Shown here: positions 16,037 to 25,391 of the stretch, in pieces
How positions within the stretch are numbered: position 1 is the stretch's first letter
Layout of the letters: every line of letters begins with the position of its first letter
From: Flavobacterium denitrificans DSM 15936
Lineage (GTDB): Bacteria; Bacteroidota; Bacteroidia; Flavobacteriales; Flavobacteriaceae
Assembly: GCF_000425445.1 (NCBI RefSeq)
Contig: NZ_AUDL01000013.1
Span: 97,676-161,675 of the forward strand
Length of the DNA: 64,000 bases
Direction: 5' to 3'
Made by a program: the position numbers and the translations under genes
The notes under the pieces: model-generated
Databases searched by the model: none
Seen by the model: the letters and a program-made list of their open reading frames with translations, nothing else
Told to the model about the DNA's origin: nothing

Positions 16037-18712
16037 ATGACAGAAAAAAGAAGAGACCTTGTATTATCAGGATTAGAACCGTTGATTATTACGCCGGAAA
16101 GTGTTTTCGTGAATGTTGGAGAGCGTACGAATGTAACAGGTTCAAGAAAATTCTTAAGATTAATCAAGGAAGAGAAATATGACGAGGCGCTTGATATTGC
16201 AAGACAGCAGGTAGAAGGTGGAGCACAAATCATCGATATTAATATGGATGAAGGAATGCTTGACGGTGTAACTGCAATGACTAAATTTTTGAATTTAATT
16301 GCTGCAGAACCAGATATTTCGAGAGTGCCAATTATGATCGACAGCTCGAAATGGGAAATCATTGAAGCTGGTCTAAAAGTAGTACAAGGAAAAAGCGTTG
16401 TAAACTCGATTTCGTTAAAAGAGGGAGAAGAAGCTTTTATTCACCATGCCAAATTAATCAAACGTTACGGCGCGGCAGCGATTGTTATGGCTTTTGACGA
16501 AGTAGGTCAGGCGGATAATTACGATCGTCGTGTAGAAATCTGCCAGCGTTCGTATGATATTTTGGTAAACAAAGTAGGCTTTCCTCCGCAGGATATTATT
16601 TTCGATTTAAATATTTTCCCAGTTGCAACGGGAATGGAAGAGCATAGATTGAACGCATTGGATTTCTTTAGAGGAACAAAATGGGTTCGCGAAAACCTTC
16701 CGCATGCACATATCAGTGGTGGAGTGAGTAACGTTTCGTTCTCTTTTAGAGGAAATGATACGGTTCGTGAAGCGATGCACTCGGTGTTTTTATACCACGC
16801 CATAAAAAACGGAATGACGATGGGAATCGTTAATCCAGAGATGTTGACGATTTACGATGATATTCCGAAAGATTTATTAGAATACGTTGAAGACGTAATT
16901 TTAGACCGACGTGACGATGCAACCGAAAGACTTTTGGATTTTGCTGAAAGTGTAAAAGGCGAAGCAAAAAGCGATGAAAAAGCCGTTCAGGAATGGCGTT
17001 TTGGAACGGTTCAAGAACGTATTACGCATTCGTTAGTAAAAGGAATTGATGCTTTTATTGAAGAAGATGTTGAAGAGGCACGTTTGGCGGCAACAAAACC
17101 AATCGAAGTTATTGAGATCAACTTAATGGCAGGAATGAATGTGGTTGGAGATTTATTCGGAAGCGGAAAAATGTTCTTGCCGCAGGTAGTAAAATCGGCT
17201 CGTGTAATGAAAAAAGCGGTGGCTTATTTATTGCCATTTATCGAAGCCAGCAAACAAGCCGGTGATAAACAAGGAAACGGAAAAATCTTGATGGCAACTG
17301 TAAAAGGAGACGTTCACGATATTGGTAAAAACATCGTTTCGGTGGTTTTGGCTTGTAACAATTACGAGATTGTTGACTTAGGTGTAATGGTTCCTCCAGA
17401 GAAAATTATTGCAGCGGCAATCGAACATGAAGTAGACATTATCGGATTAAGCGGATTGATTACGCCTTCGCTTGACGAAATGGTTTATTTGGCCAAAGAA
17501 TTAGACAAACAAGATATCAAGATCCCGATTATGATTGGTGGAGCAACCACTTCGCGTGCACATACGGCCGTGAAAATTGCGCCTCAATACAGAGAAACTG
17601 TAATTCACGTGAACGATGCTTCAAGAGCCGTTACTGTTGCAGGAAATCTGTTAGATCATAATAGAAAAATATATGCAGCAGATATTCGTGCAGAATATGA
17701 TTCGTTTAGAGAAACATTCTTAAATCGTTCAAGAGATAAAAATTTCTTAACGATTGAAGATGCTCGTAAAAATAAATTACCATTGGATTGGAGCGAATAT
17801 ACTCCAGTTAAACCAAAAGTAATCGGTGCTCAAACCATCGAAGTAGAATTGGATGTTTTGGTTCCGTATATCGACTGGACGCCATTTTTCCAGACTTGGG
17901 AATTGTACGGAAAATATCCGACGATTTTAACAGATGAGGTTGTGGGCGAACAAGCAACTTCTGTTTTTAACGATGCTCAGGCGATGTTGAAAGTAATTCT
18001 GGAAGAGAAAAAACTAAAAGCCAAAGGTATTTACGGAATTTTCCCTGCAAATCAGGTTGATGACGACGATATCGAATTGCGTGATGAAAACGGAAAAGTT
18101 TTAGAAAAATTCTTAACGCTTCGTCAGCAGTCACAAAAAACAAAAGGTGCTCCAAATATCGCTTTAGCCGATTTTATTCTGCCAAAAGAAAGCGGAATAG
18201 AAGATTATATGGGAGCTTTTTGTGTAACCACAGGTTTTGGTGTTGATGAATGGGCAGCGGAATACGAAAAGAACTTAGACGATTACAATTCGATTATGGT
18301 AAAAGCGCTTGCCGATCGTTTTGCTGAGGCTTTCGCCGAATATCTTCACGAAAGAGTGCGTAAAGATTTCTGGGGTTATGATAGTGAAGAATCTTTAACC
18401 AACGAAGAATTGATTAAAGAAAATTATAAAGGAATTCGTCCTGCTCCGGGTTATCCGGCTTGTCCAGACCACTTGGAAAAACCAACAATTTGGAAGCTTT
18501 TGGATGTTGAAAAACAAATAGGGGTGAAACTAACAGAAAGCATGGCGATGTGGCCAGCTTCATCGGTTTCAGGATACTATTTTGGAAACCCAAAAAGCCG
18601 CTATTTCGGCCTCGGAAAAATAAAAGAAGATCAGGTTACAGATTATGCCAAACGCCGAAATGTACCACTTGATTACGCAATGAAATGGTTAAATCCTAAT
18701 ATAGCAGATTAG
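16037..18712 (+). CDS. metH: Methionine synthase, folate/B12/activation part
   Basis: The 891-residue protein holds the remaining MetH modules: pterin-binding domain (about 20-280, [26 protein letters not shown]), cobalamin cap and binding domains (about 320-560, with [10 protein letters not shown] near 424 giving the B12 histidine), and the SAM-dependent reactivation domain (about 570-891, with [12 protein letters not shown] near 801). It moves the methyl group from methyl-tetrahydrofolate to homocysteine bound on the separate N-terminal protein. The supply of methyl-folate comes from metF downstream. Residue motifs are all intact. Confidence 0.95.
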   Translation: MTEKRRDLVLSGLEPLIITPESVFVNVGERTNVTGSRKFLRLIKEEKYDEALDIARQQVEGGAQIIDINMDEGMLDGVTAMTKFLNLIAAEPDISRVPIMIDSSKWEIIEAGLKVVQGKSVVNSISLKEGEEAFIHHAKLIKRYGAAAIVMAFDEVGQADNYDRRVEICQRSYDILVNKVGFPPQDIIFDLNIFPVATGMEEHRLNALDFFRGTKWVRENLPHAHISGGVSNVSFSFRGNDTVREAMHSVFLYHAIKNGMTMGIVNPEMLTIYDDIPKDLLEYVEDVILDRRDDATERLLDFAESVKGEAKSDEKAVQEWRFGTVQERITHSLVKGIDAFIEEDVEEARLAATKPIEVIEINLMAGMNVVGDLFGSGKMFLPQVVKSARVMKKAVAYLLPFIEASKQAGDKQGNGKILMATVKGDVHDIGKNIVSVVLACNNYEIVDLGVMVPPEKIIAAAIEHEVDIIGLSGLITPSLDEMVYLAKELDKQDIKIPIMIGGATTSRAHTAVKIAPQYRETVIHVNDASRAVTVAGNLLDHNRKIYAADIRAEYDSFRETFLNRSRDKNFLTIEDARKNKLPLDWSEYTPVKPKVIGAQTIEVELDVLVPYIDWTPFFQTWELYGKYPTILTDEVVGEQATSVFNDAQAMLKVILEEKKLKAKGIYGIFPANQVDDDDIELRDENGKVLEKFLTLRQQSQKTKGAPNIALADFILPKESGIEDYMGAFCVTTGFGVDEWAAEYEKNLDDYNSIMVKALADRFAEAFAEYLHERVRKDFWGYDSEESLTNEELIKENYKGIRPAPGYPACPDHLEKPTIWKLLDVEKQIGVKLTESMAMWPASSVSGYYFGNPKSRYFGLGKIKEDQVTDYAKRRNVPLDYAMKWLNPNIAD

Positions 18713-18866
18713 ATTGGTTGATGGTTTTTGGTTGATAGTTGATGGATTGACTATAAGAACCAATAATTTTCACAGATTAGAATGGTTGATGGTTTTGGTT
18801 AATAATTGATTTAGGTAACTATCATAACTAACAACCATCAACCGACAACAAACAACTAAAACAAAA
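18713..18866. repeat. GGTTGATG / CATCAACC repeat tract left of the four-helix gene
   Basis: Units such as GGTTGATGGTTTTTGG and GTTGATGG occur at 18714-18745 and 18782-18803, and complementary AACCATCAACC units at 18833-18845. Together with the array to the right of the next gene they bracket that gene with opposite-strand copies. Confidence 0.65.
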
Positions 18867-19223
18867 ATGGAATACAGTAAATTGGATGTATGGCTGGAAG
18901 CAAGGAAGTTGGTGAATTTATTGTATGATTTTTCCAAATTGTTTCCAAAAGAAGAGTTATTTGGATTGACGAATCAAATGCGAAGAGCATCAATTTCAAT
19001 ACCTTCAAATATAGCAGAAGGTTGTGGAAGACAAACATCAAAAGAAACAATACATTTTCTTCATATTTCAAGAGGATCGCTATATGAATTGGAAACTCAA
19101 TTTTATTTGGCTTTTGATCAAAAATATATCGAAGAAAATAATTTTAACATCGCACTTGCACAGATTGAAATGTGCAAGAAGTTATTAAACGGATTTATTA
19201 ATTATTATAAAAAAATAATGTAG
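18867..19223 (+). CDS. Four-helix-bundle protein (23S rRNA intervening-sequence type)
   Basis: The 118-residue protein matches the S23/IVS four-helix-bundle family: WLEARKLVNLLYDFSKLFPKEELFGLTNQMRRASISIPSNIAEGCGR, followed by HFLHISRGSLYELETQFYLA. Family members were first found inside 23S rRNA intervening sequences and are now common as free genes of unknown role, often near repeats. Here the gene lies between metH and metF, bracketed by GGTTGATG/CATCAACC arrays. A cassette insertion is the likely origin (inference). Confidence 0.88.
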   Translation: MEYSKLDVWLEARKLVNLLYDFSKLFPKEELFGLTNQMRRASISIPSNIAEGCGRQTSKETIHFLHISRGSLYELETQFYLAFDQKYIEENNFNIALAQIEMCKKLLNGFINYYKKIM

Positions 19224-19248
19224 TTGAAGTTGTGATTGTAAAGTTCCA

Positions 19249-19284
19249 CAAGAACCATCAACCATCAACCATCAACCATCAACC
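19249..19284 (+). repeat. Tandem CATCAACC octamer array
   Basis: Four to five back-to-back copies of ACCATCAACC lie just upstream of metF and are complementary to the GGTTGATG units at 18713-18803. Confidence 0.75.
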
Positions 19285-19292
19285 AAAAATAA

Positions 19293-20249
19293 ATGAAAGT
19301 AACAGAACATATAGAAAACGCCAAAGGAAAAACATTATTCTCATTTGAAATTATTCCGCCTCAAAAGGGGAAAAGTATTCAGGAATTATATGATAATATT
19401 GATCCGTTGATGGAGTTTAAACCGCCGTTTATTGATGTGACGACTTCTCGTGAAGAGTATATTTACATTGACCGTGGTAACGGACTTTTGGATAAAAAAT
19501 TAACTCGTATGCGTCCAGGAACGCTTGGAATTTGCGCTTCTATAAAACATAAATACAATGTCGATACCGTTCCGCATTTGCTTTGCGGTGGTTTTACCAA
19601 AGAAGAAACCGAATACATGTTGGTTGACTGTCATTATTTAGGAATCAACAATGTAATGGCGCTTCGTGGAGATGCTATGAAAGACGAACAATCTTTTGTA
19701 CCTAAAGCTGGCGGTAACCATTATGCGATTGATTTGGTAAAACAAATCAACGATCTAAACTGTGGAAAATACCTTCACGAAGTTATGGATGCTGATAACA
19801 AGGCCGATTTCTGTATTGGAGTTGCGGGTTACCCGGAAAAACACTTAGAATCTCCTTCTTTACAATCAGATTTAAAACGATTAAAAGAAAAAGTGGATGC
19901 AGGAGCAGATTATGTGGTAACACAAATGTTTTTTGACAATTCGAAATATTTTGCTTTTGTAGAAAAAGCGAGAGAAATGGGAATCACAATTCCGATTATT
20001 CCTGGAATTAAGCCAATTGCGGTTCAAAGACACTTGCAAGTTTTACCACAGATTTTCAGAATCGATTTGCCAGAAGATTTAATCGATGCTGTAGATAAAT
20101 GTAAAAATAATGCTGAAATCAAACAAGTCGGAATCGAATGGGCGATTCAGCAGTCATTAGAATTAAAAGCTGCGGGAGTTCCGTTTTTACACTATTATTC
20201 AATGGGTAAATCTGAGAATATTCGCCAGATTGCAAGTCAGGTTTTTTAG
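19293..20249 (+). CDS. metF: Methylenetetrahydrofolate reductase
   Basis: The 318-residue flavoenzyme reduces 5,10-methylene-THF to 5-methyl-THF, the methyl donor for methionine synthase. Motifs include FSFEIIPPQKGKS with the catalytic Glu near the N-terminus, MALRGD (about 129-134), GVAGYPEKH (about 176-184), and VTQMFFD and IIPGIKPI in the C-terminal half. Length is normal for the bacterial TIM-barrel form. It follows the two metH genes on the same strand, so the methyl cycle is grouped. Confidence 0.94.
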   Translation: MKVTEHIENAKGKTLFSFEIIPPQKGKSIQELYDNIDPLMEFKPPFIDVTTSREEYIYIDRGNGLLDKKLTRMRPGTLGICASIKHKYNVDTVPHLLCGGFTKEETEYMLVDCHYLGINNVMALRGDAMKDEQSFVPKAGGNHYAIDLVKQINDLNCGKYLHEVMDADNKADFCIGVAGYPEKHLESPSLQSDLKRLKEKVDAGADYVVTQMFFDNSKYFAFVEKAREMGITIPIIPGIKPIAVQRHLQVLPQIFRIDLPEDLIDAVDKCKNNAEIKQVGIEWAIQQSLELKAAGVPFLHYYSMGKSENIRQIASQVF

Positions 20250-20360
20250 TTTTTTTACCATTTAGAATTAAGCTCATAAAGTTTGGCGCAATCTTCTTAA
20301 TGCCTTAATGGTAAAAATGAATTAAGCTTGTTTCTGGAAGGCTAAGAATAAAAAGTTTTA

Positions 20361-20440
20361 GGAGCTAATTCCAGCTGTCCACTGTATCTTTTGTGGCGAA
20401 CCCCGCCACAAAAGGATGCCGTTCCCATCTGGGCTAGGGC
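20361..20440 (-). repeat. Variable-core hairpin element, copy 3
   Basis: On the - strand it begins GCCCTAGCCCAGATGGGAAC and ends GACAGCTGGAATTAGCTCC. The core is CCTTTTGTGGCGGGG / TTCGCCACAAAAG. It fills most of the spacer between metF and the methyltransferase gene. An in-frame ATG inside it (20416) would falsely extend the next gene. Confidence 0.8.
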
Positions 20441-20481
20441 ATCAGGAATTTTATTTTCAATTTTTCATTAATTTAGACATT

Positions 20482-21135
20482 ATGAAACAAGAAGAATTAC
20501 AAGCCATAGCCTCTCAGTTAAAACATCCATCGGGAGAAAAGGGAATCGAAATGGGAAATATGATGAACGAAACGAACATCAATATGACCAAACATTCGAT
20601 TCAGAATCTCAATATTTCTAAAGAAAATACAATTCTGGAATTGGGTCACGGAAATGGGGGCCATGTTGAATTTCTTTTCGAACAAGCAGACAATCTAAAA
20701 TATTACGGACTAGAAATGTCAGAACTGATGTTTCAGGAAGCACGCCAGATCAATCGAAATTTTGTTTCTCAAAAACAGGCTTTCTTTTCACTTTATGACG
20801 GAAACGCAGTTCCGTTTGAAGATGGATTATTCGATAAAATATTTACCGTAAATACGATTTATTTTTGGCAGAAGCCTGAAGAATTACTTTCAGAAATTTA
20901 TAGGGTTTTAAAACCAAATGGAAACTTCTGTTTGACGTTTGCTCAAGAAGATTTCATGAAACAACTTCCGTTTACTCAATTTGAATTTGAGCTTTACAGC
21001 ACCGAAAAAGCACAAAAACTAATTGAAAAAACAGCTTTTAAAATTGTTTACATTGAAAGTCAGACAGAACAAGTAAAAAGTAAAACGGGCGAACTTGCCG
21101 ACAGGGTTTTTACTACGATTGTTTTGGAGAAATAG
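20482..21135 (+). CDS. Class I SAM-dependent methyltransferase
   Basis: The 217-residue protein has a Rossmann-type SAM site ILELGHGNGGHVEFLF (motif I, about residues 52-67) and a later FDKIFTVNTIYFWQKP (motif IV) and LKPNGNFCLTF (motif V/VI). These motifs belong to the UbiE/Methyltransf_11 group. I start it at 20482 (MKQEELQAIASQLKHPSG), since the 22 residues from an upstream ATG fall in a repeat element. The substrate is unknown. It stands alone. Confidence 0.82.
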   Translation: MKQEELQAIASQLKHPSGEKGIEMGNMMNETNINMTKHSIQNLNISKENTILELGHGNGGHVEFLFEQADNLKYYGLEMSELMFQEARQINRNFVSQKQAFFSLYDGNAVPFEDGLFDKIFTVNTIYFWQKPEELLSEIYRVLKPNGNFCLTFAQEDFMKQLPFTQFEFELYSTEKAQKLIEKTAFKIVYIESQTEQVKSKTGELADRVFTTIVLEK

Positions 21136-21136
21136 A

Positions 21137-21224
21137 TTTTTTGCCACTCCCGATAGCTATCGGGATAAGAGATTAACACAGATTAAAAAATCTTTTCTAA
21201 TCTTTTAATTTGTGGCAAAAAAAT
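21137..21224. repeat. GCCAC/GTGGC hairpin carrying the 18-bp palindrome (copy 3)
   Basis: TTTTTTGCCAC at 21137-21147 pairs with GTGGCAAAAAAA at about 21212-21223. Between them lie TCCCGATAGCTATCGGGA (21148-21165) and GATTAACACAGATTAAAA repeats. The outer hairpin could act as a terminator for the methyltransferase gene. Confidence 0.6.
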
Positions 21225-21290
21225 CTTCAAAATTTTTTGAGTACTTTCATTCTTTATATTAATCTATCTGAATTATAATCCGCTACAATT

Positions 21291-22514
21291 ATGGAAGTAA
21301 AAAAAATCAATTTTTTGCAGAGTTACAGCAGTATTTTATGGCTTCTTGGCGGTATTATAATTGGGAGCATTTTTGGGTTAGTATTTGGAGAAGATGTTTT
21401 GATCATAAAACCGCTGGGAGATATTTTTCTGAATTTACTTTTCACAGCTATTATCCCACTGATTTTTTTCACGATTGGTTCGTCGATTGCTAATTTGGAA
21501 CGAACAGAAAAATTAGGAAAACTATTTGTTATCATGATTTTGGTTTTTCTCGCTACCATTTTAATTTCGGCCATTGTGATGATTTTTGCCGTTTATCTTT
21601 TCCCAATTCATGAAGATATTGCAATTGCTAGAGTTCCGTTTGAAGAAGTAGCCTCAGGATCGGCTGGAGATCAAATTGCAAAACTGCTTACCGCTAATGA
21701 TTTCTTCGAATTATTGTCCAGAAAAAGCATGTTGGCGTTGATTATTTTCTCTTTTTTAGTTGGTTTTGCAACATTACAATCGGGAGAAAAAGGAAAAGCT
21801 TTCAAGAGTTTTTTAGATTCAGGAAACGAAGTCATGAAACAGCTTTTGAATATCATAATGAAATCTGCACCAATAGGTCTAGGAGCTTATTTTGCTTATC
21901 AAGTTGGAGTTTTTGGACCACAATTATTGGGAGTTTATGCAAAACCAATGGCGGTTTATTATGGAGCTTGTGTATTCTATTTCTTCGTATTTTTCAGTTT
22001 ATATGCCCTTGTCTCTGGAGGGAAAAGAGCTTTTAAAATTTTCTGGAGTAACAACATAACTCCATCTTTAACTGCAGTAGGAACCTGCAGCAGTATTGCT
22101 ACTATTCCAGCCAATCTGGACGCAGCAGAAAAAATGGGAATTCCAGCACATGTTAGAAACTTAGTGATTCCGCTTGGAGCGCCTTTGCACAAAGACGGTT
22201 CGAGTATGTCGTCTATCTTAAAAATAACTTTTTTATTCGCCATGTTTGGGAAAGATTTTACAGATCCGATGACGATTCTTTTAGCACTCGGAATTACAGT
22301 CGTAGTTTCGATTGTTGAAGGCGGAATTCCAAATGGCGGCTATATTGGTGAAATCTTAGCCATTACCGTTTATGGTTTTCCGATGGAACAAGCACTTCCA
22401 GTCGCCATGATTTTAGGAACTCTGGTTGATCCGATTGCCACTTTATTAAATGCAAACGGCGATGTAATTTGTTCTATGATGGTTTCTAGGTTCTCTGAAA
22501 AAACAAAATGGTAG
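21291..22514 (+). CDS. Dicarboxylate/amino acid:cation symporter (SDF family)
   Basis: The 407-residue inner-membrane carrier has about eight membrane segments and the re-entrant-loop regions of the GltP/DctA family: TPSLTAVGTCSSIATIPANLD (serine-rich, about 256-276), LGAPLHKDGSSMSSILK (about 297-313) and VEGGIPNGGYIGEILA. It takes up C4-dicarboxylates or glutamate/aspartate with Na+ or H+. The exact substrate cannot be told. The next gene, a PLP decarboxylase, follows on the same strand and may act on imported material, but a repeat hairpin separates them. Confidence 0.88.
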   Translation: MEVKKINFLQSYSSILWLLGGIIIGSIFGLVFGEDVLIIKPLGDIFLNLLFTAIIPLIFFTIGSSIANLERTEKLGKLFVIMILVFLATILISAIVMIFAVYLFPIHEDIAIARVPFEEVASGSAGDQIAKLLTANDFFELLSRKSMLALIIFSFLVGFATLQSGEKGKAFKSFLDSGNEVMKQLLNIIMKSAPIGLGAYFAYQVGVFGPQLLGVYAKPMAVYYGACVFYFFVFFSLYALVSGGKRAFKIFWSNNITPSLTAVGTCSSIATIPANLDAAEKMGIPAHVRNLVIPLGAPLHKDGSSMSSILKITFLFAMFGKDFTDPMTILLALGITVVVSIVEGGIPNGGYIGEILAITVYGFPMEQALPVAMILGTLVDPIATLLNANGDVICSMMVSRFSEKTKW

Positions 22515-22527
22515 CTTAAATATGTAG

Positions 22528-22600
22528 TCAAAAGTCATAAAGTCGAAGGTTGTAAAGTCTTAAGCTTTTGACTTTGTGACTTTTAACTTTATGACTTTAA
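22528..22600 (+). repeat. AAAGTC-type repeat hairpin
   Basis: AAAGTCATAAAGTCGAAGG... pairs with the later GACTTTGTGACTTT...ATGACTTT. A 26-bp part (22534-22559) is identical to 31419-31444. Both copies lie right after a stop codon. Confidence 0.7.
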
Positions 22601-22611
22601 AACTCTATACT

Positions 22612-24021
22612 ATGAATTCAATACTACAACATGATTTAAACGATTTCGAAAATATCTTAGAAAAAGCAAAACAACAGGGGATTAATTTTCTAAATAACCT
22701 CAATAATGTTCCTACCTCAAATAAAAATACAATTGATCTTGTAAATAATCTTAACGAATTTGGCTTAGGTTCGATTGAGGCTTTAAAGGAATTTAATGAG
22801 CGTTTGGCTCCTTTAATGGTTTCTTCTCCTGGACCGCGTTATTTAGGCTTTGTTACCGGTGGTTCAACGCCAGCATCTATTGTTGGTGACTGGCTTGCTT
22901 CGGTTTACGATCAAAATACGCAGGCAGTAAAAGCACAAGGAGGCGTATCGGCATTAATTGAATTTGAGACAATCAATTTATTGCTGCAATTGTTAGAATT
23001 GCCAGATTCATTTCTTGGCGGATTTGTAACAGGTGCAACCATGTCCAATTTCACTTCTTTAGGTGTTGCCAGACAATGGTTTGGAAAACAACTAGGAAAA
23101 GATTTTGCTAAAAACGGAATCTCTGAAACCATCAATATTCTTACTGCAACACCACATTCTTCTTCTATTAAGTGTCTGTCAATGCTCGGAATTGGAAGTC
23201 AAAATTATACCACGGTAAAAACAATCGAGGGCAATCGTGAAGCAATTGATCTTCATGATTTAGAAGAAAATATTCAAAAATTAAGTAGCAAACCATTTAT
23301 CTTGATTTCAAGCGCGGGAACTGTTAATACAGCCGATTTTGATGATTTCGATGCCATTTCGAAATTACGTGATAAATATAATTTCTGGTGGCATATCGAT
23401 GCCGCTTTTGGTGGTTTTGCAGCTGTTTCAGAAAAATTCAAACATTTGGTTGAAGGTTGGGAAGGTGCAGATAGTATTACAATTGATTGTCATAAATGGC
23501 TGAATGTGCCGTATGAAAGTGCTTTTTATTTGATCAAAAAAGAACATGGAAATCTGCAGATTGAAACATTTCAAAATTCGAACGCGCCTTATTTAGGAAA
23601 TCCGTTGGAGAATTTTAATTATTTGAATGTGCTTCCCGAAAATTCTCGTCGTTTGAGGGCGCTTCCTGCTTGGTTTGCCTTGCGTGCTTATGGAAAAGAA
23701 GGATTTAAAGATATTGTGGAGAACAGTACTTCGTTGGCATTGCATTTTGGAAACGCCTTGATTGCCACAGAAAGTTTTGAATTATTGGCTCCCATTAGGC
23801 TTAATAATGTTTGTTTTACTTTAAAAGGAAGTCATAATCAAGAGAAAGTAGGTGAGTTTTTGAACATCGTCAATGATAAAGGAAAGGTCTTTATGACACC
23901 GACTGTTTATAAAGGCAGAAAAGGAATTAGAGCGTCATTTGTGAATTGGCGTACTAACGAGGAAGATATCAAGATCATTATGGAAGAGCTAAAAACATCT
24001 ATTCTTGATTTAGAAATATAA
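22612..24021 (+). CDS. PLP-dependent group II decarboxylase/aminotransferase-like enzyme
   Basis: The 469-residue enzyme has the PLP-lysine motif DSITIDCHKWLNVPYES (about residue 297) and WWHIDAAFGGFAA (about 260), typical of group II (glutamate/aromatic amino acid) decarboxylases. The N-terminal SSPGPRYLGFVTGGSTPAS segment is also typical. It removes the carboxyl group from an amino acid, but the substrate is not clear. I start it at the ATG at 22612 (MNSILQHDLNDF), because 12 upstream in-frame residues fall in the repeat tract. A strong terminator follows. Confidence 0.85.
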   Translation: MNSILQHDLNDFENILEKAKQQGINFLNNLNNVPTSNKNTIDLVNNLNEFGLGSIEALKEFNERLAPLMVSSPGPRYLGFVTGGSTPASIVGDWLASVYDQNTQAVKAQGGVSALIEFETINLLLQLLELPDSFLGGFVTGATMSNFTSLGVARQWFGKQLGKDFAKNGISETINILTATPHSSSIKCLSMLGIGSQNYTTVKTIEGNREAIDLHDLEENIQKLSSKPFILISSAGTVNTADFDDFDAISKLRDKYNFWWHIDAAFGGFAAVSEKFKHLVEGWEGADSITIDCHKWLNVPYESAFYLIKKEHGNLQIETFQNSNAPYLGNPLENFNYLNVLPENSRRLRALPAWFALRAYGKEGFKDIVENSTSLALHFGNALIATESFELLAPIRLNNVCFTLKGSHNQEKVGEFLNIVNDKGKVFMTPTVYKGRKGIRASFVNWRTNEEDIKIIMEELKTSILDLEI

Positions 24022-24040
24022 TAGTTTCAAAAAAAAATAA

Positions 24041-24072
24041 AAAGAGCCTGCTAACTACAAACAGGCTCTTTA
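24041..24072. terminator. Bidirectional terminator after the decarboxylase gene
   Basis: The stem AAAGAGCCTG / CAGGCTCTTT has an 11-nt loop, with A runs before and T-rich sequence on both strands. Confidence 0.8.
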
Positions 24073-24289
24073 CTAACACAAAAAAAAACAAAAAACAAGA
24101 ATCGAAAGGTTGATTAAATCATGAAATTACGATAATTCTATATGCAAATATAATATTATTTATATCAAGTCTAAATAAAAATAGTTAAAAAGAAGCAATA
24201 AAATTTTAATCGTTTGATAACGAGTTAATAAGCTGTTGCTAAAAAACAGAAAAGTTGAAAAAGATTTTTTCGAACTTTGTTAAAGAAGA
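24073..24289. other. AT-rich gap between convergent genes
   Basis: No gene is visible. On the - strand TATATTTG at 24145-24152 is a perfect -7 box. A transcript from it would end about 100 nt later at the terminator at 24041-24072, so a small RNA is possible. A matching TTG box at the right distance is missing. Confidence 0.3.
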
Positions 24290-24327
24290 AAAGCCGGTTT
24301 GTTTTGTGAAAAAACAAACCGACTTTA
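24290..24327 (-). terminator. Terminator of gldA
   Basis: The stem AAAGCCGGTTTGTTTT / AAAACAAACCGACTTT is 16 bp with one mismatch and a short loop, just after the gldA stop on the - strand. Confidence 0.8.
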
Positions 24328-24345
24328 TATGTTGTGGAAAAAATA

Positions 24346-25242
24346 TTATTTGGTGATTTCTCTGAAAACAGCTTCCAGATTTTTGTTTTTCTGATTTAGC
24401 TGCAATGTTTTTAAACCATTTTCATTAGCAAAATCAAATATTGCGGGGCGCATGTCTTTCTCCGTTACAAAAGTCAGTTCCCATGTCATGTCATGCGTAT
24501 TTACGTACGAAGTGATGTTTTCTAGTTTTGCCAAAAGCTGTTGTTCAACTTGGTAATCAAACTCAACTTCAATTACTTGCTCTTTATCTGTCGAAACTAA
24601 ATGATCTAATTTGTTGTCGGCAACTATTTGTCCTTTGTCAATAATTATGACACGATCGCAAATCGCTTCAACTTCCTGCATGATGTGTGTTGATAAAAAA
24701 ACAGTTTTATCTTTCCCAACATTTTTGATTACATTTCGAATTTCCATTAATTGATTCGGATCCAGACCTGTAGTTGGTTCGTCCAAAATTAAGACATCAG
24801 GATTATGCAATAAAGCATTTGCAAGTCCCACACGCTGGCGGTATCCTTTTGACAATTGGCTTATCTTTTTATGACTTTCCGGTGTCAGTCCTGTCAGTTG
24901 AATAACTTCTTCAATTCTTGATTTTGAAACTTTATAAACATCAGCATTAAAAGCCAAATATTCACGAACATACAAATCCAAATACAACGGATTGTGTTCC
25001 GGTAAATATCCAATTGAGCGTTGTACCTCTTTTGCGTTTGTCATGACATCGTGGCTATTTACAAGGGCTGAACCGCTATCGGCAAGTAAATAAGTGGTCA
25101 AAATTTTCATCAACGTAGATTTTCCGGCTCCGTTTGGGCCAAGAAATCCCACGATTTCTCCTTTCTCAATTTTAAAAGAAATTTCATTTAAAGCTTTTTG
25201 CTCTCCGTAACTTTTTGAAATACTGTTTACTTCTATCGACAT
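24346..25242 (-). CDS. gldA: Gliding-motility ABC transporter ATP-binding subunit GldA
   Basis: The 298-residue ATPase has Walker A GPNGAGKST (about 35-43), signature LSKGYRQRVGLA (about 132), Walker B VLILDEPTTGLD (about 150-161) and a C-terminal extension of about 80 residues. In Flavobacterium johnsoniae GldA acts with GldF and GldG in gliding. These two are not in the window, and gldA is known to lie apart from them. Assignment to GldA rather than another ABC-2 ATPase rests on length, overall similarity as I recall it, and the gldE/gldD genes in the same window. A TACTTTTG -7 box lies 18 nt upstream on the - strand. Confidence 0.78.
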   Translation of the reverse strand: MSIEVNSISKSYGEQKALNEISFKIEKGEIVGFLGPNGAGKSTLMKILTTYLLADSGSALVNSHDVMTNAKEVQRSIGYLPEHNPLYLDLYVREYLAFNADVYKVSKSRIEEVIQLTGLTPESHKKISQLSKGYRQRVGLANALLHNPDVLILDEPTTGLDPNQLMEIRNVIKNVGKDKTVFLSTHIMQEVEAICDRVIIIDKGQIVADNKLDHLVSTDKEQVIEVEFDYQVEQQLLAKLENITSYVNTHDMTWELTFVTEKDMRPAIFDFANENGLKTLQLNQKNKNLEAVFREITK

Positions 25243-25259
25243 GGACTTTTTATTTACTG

Positions 25260-25293
25260 CAAAAGTAACGAGAAATAGTTTCGATTGCTACAA
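25260..25293 (-). promoter_or_regulatory. Probable gldA promoter
   Basis: On the - strand TTG (25291-25293) and TACTTTTG (25260-25267) are separated by 23 nt, the upper end of the usual range. Confidence 0.45.
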
Positions 25294-25391
25294 TTTGTCT
25301 TTTAAAGTATTTATAAAAAAAATCGTAAGCCCCGCAATTCACGGCATTGTTGTTGTTAAAGGAAACATAAATTTTAAAATAAACCCAAATC

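Noticed and set aside
13736..18712. metH broken by a frameshift
   Set aside because: Both parts have complete domains and their own starts, and are separated by more than 1 kb with another gene. I recall the split form from other flavobacteria.
19249..19284. CRISPR-like tandem repeat
   Set aside because: Octamer units are back to back with no spacers, and no cas genes are present.
20416..20481. Upstream ATG extending the methyltransferase
   Set aside because: The extra residues are encoded by the end of a repeat element. The ATG at 20482 gives a normal N-terminus.
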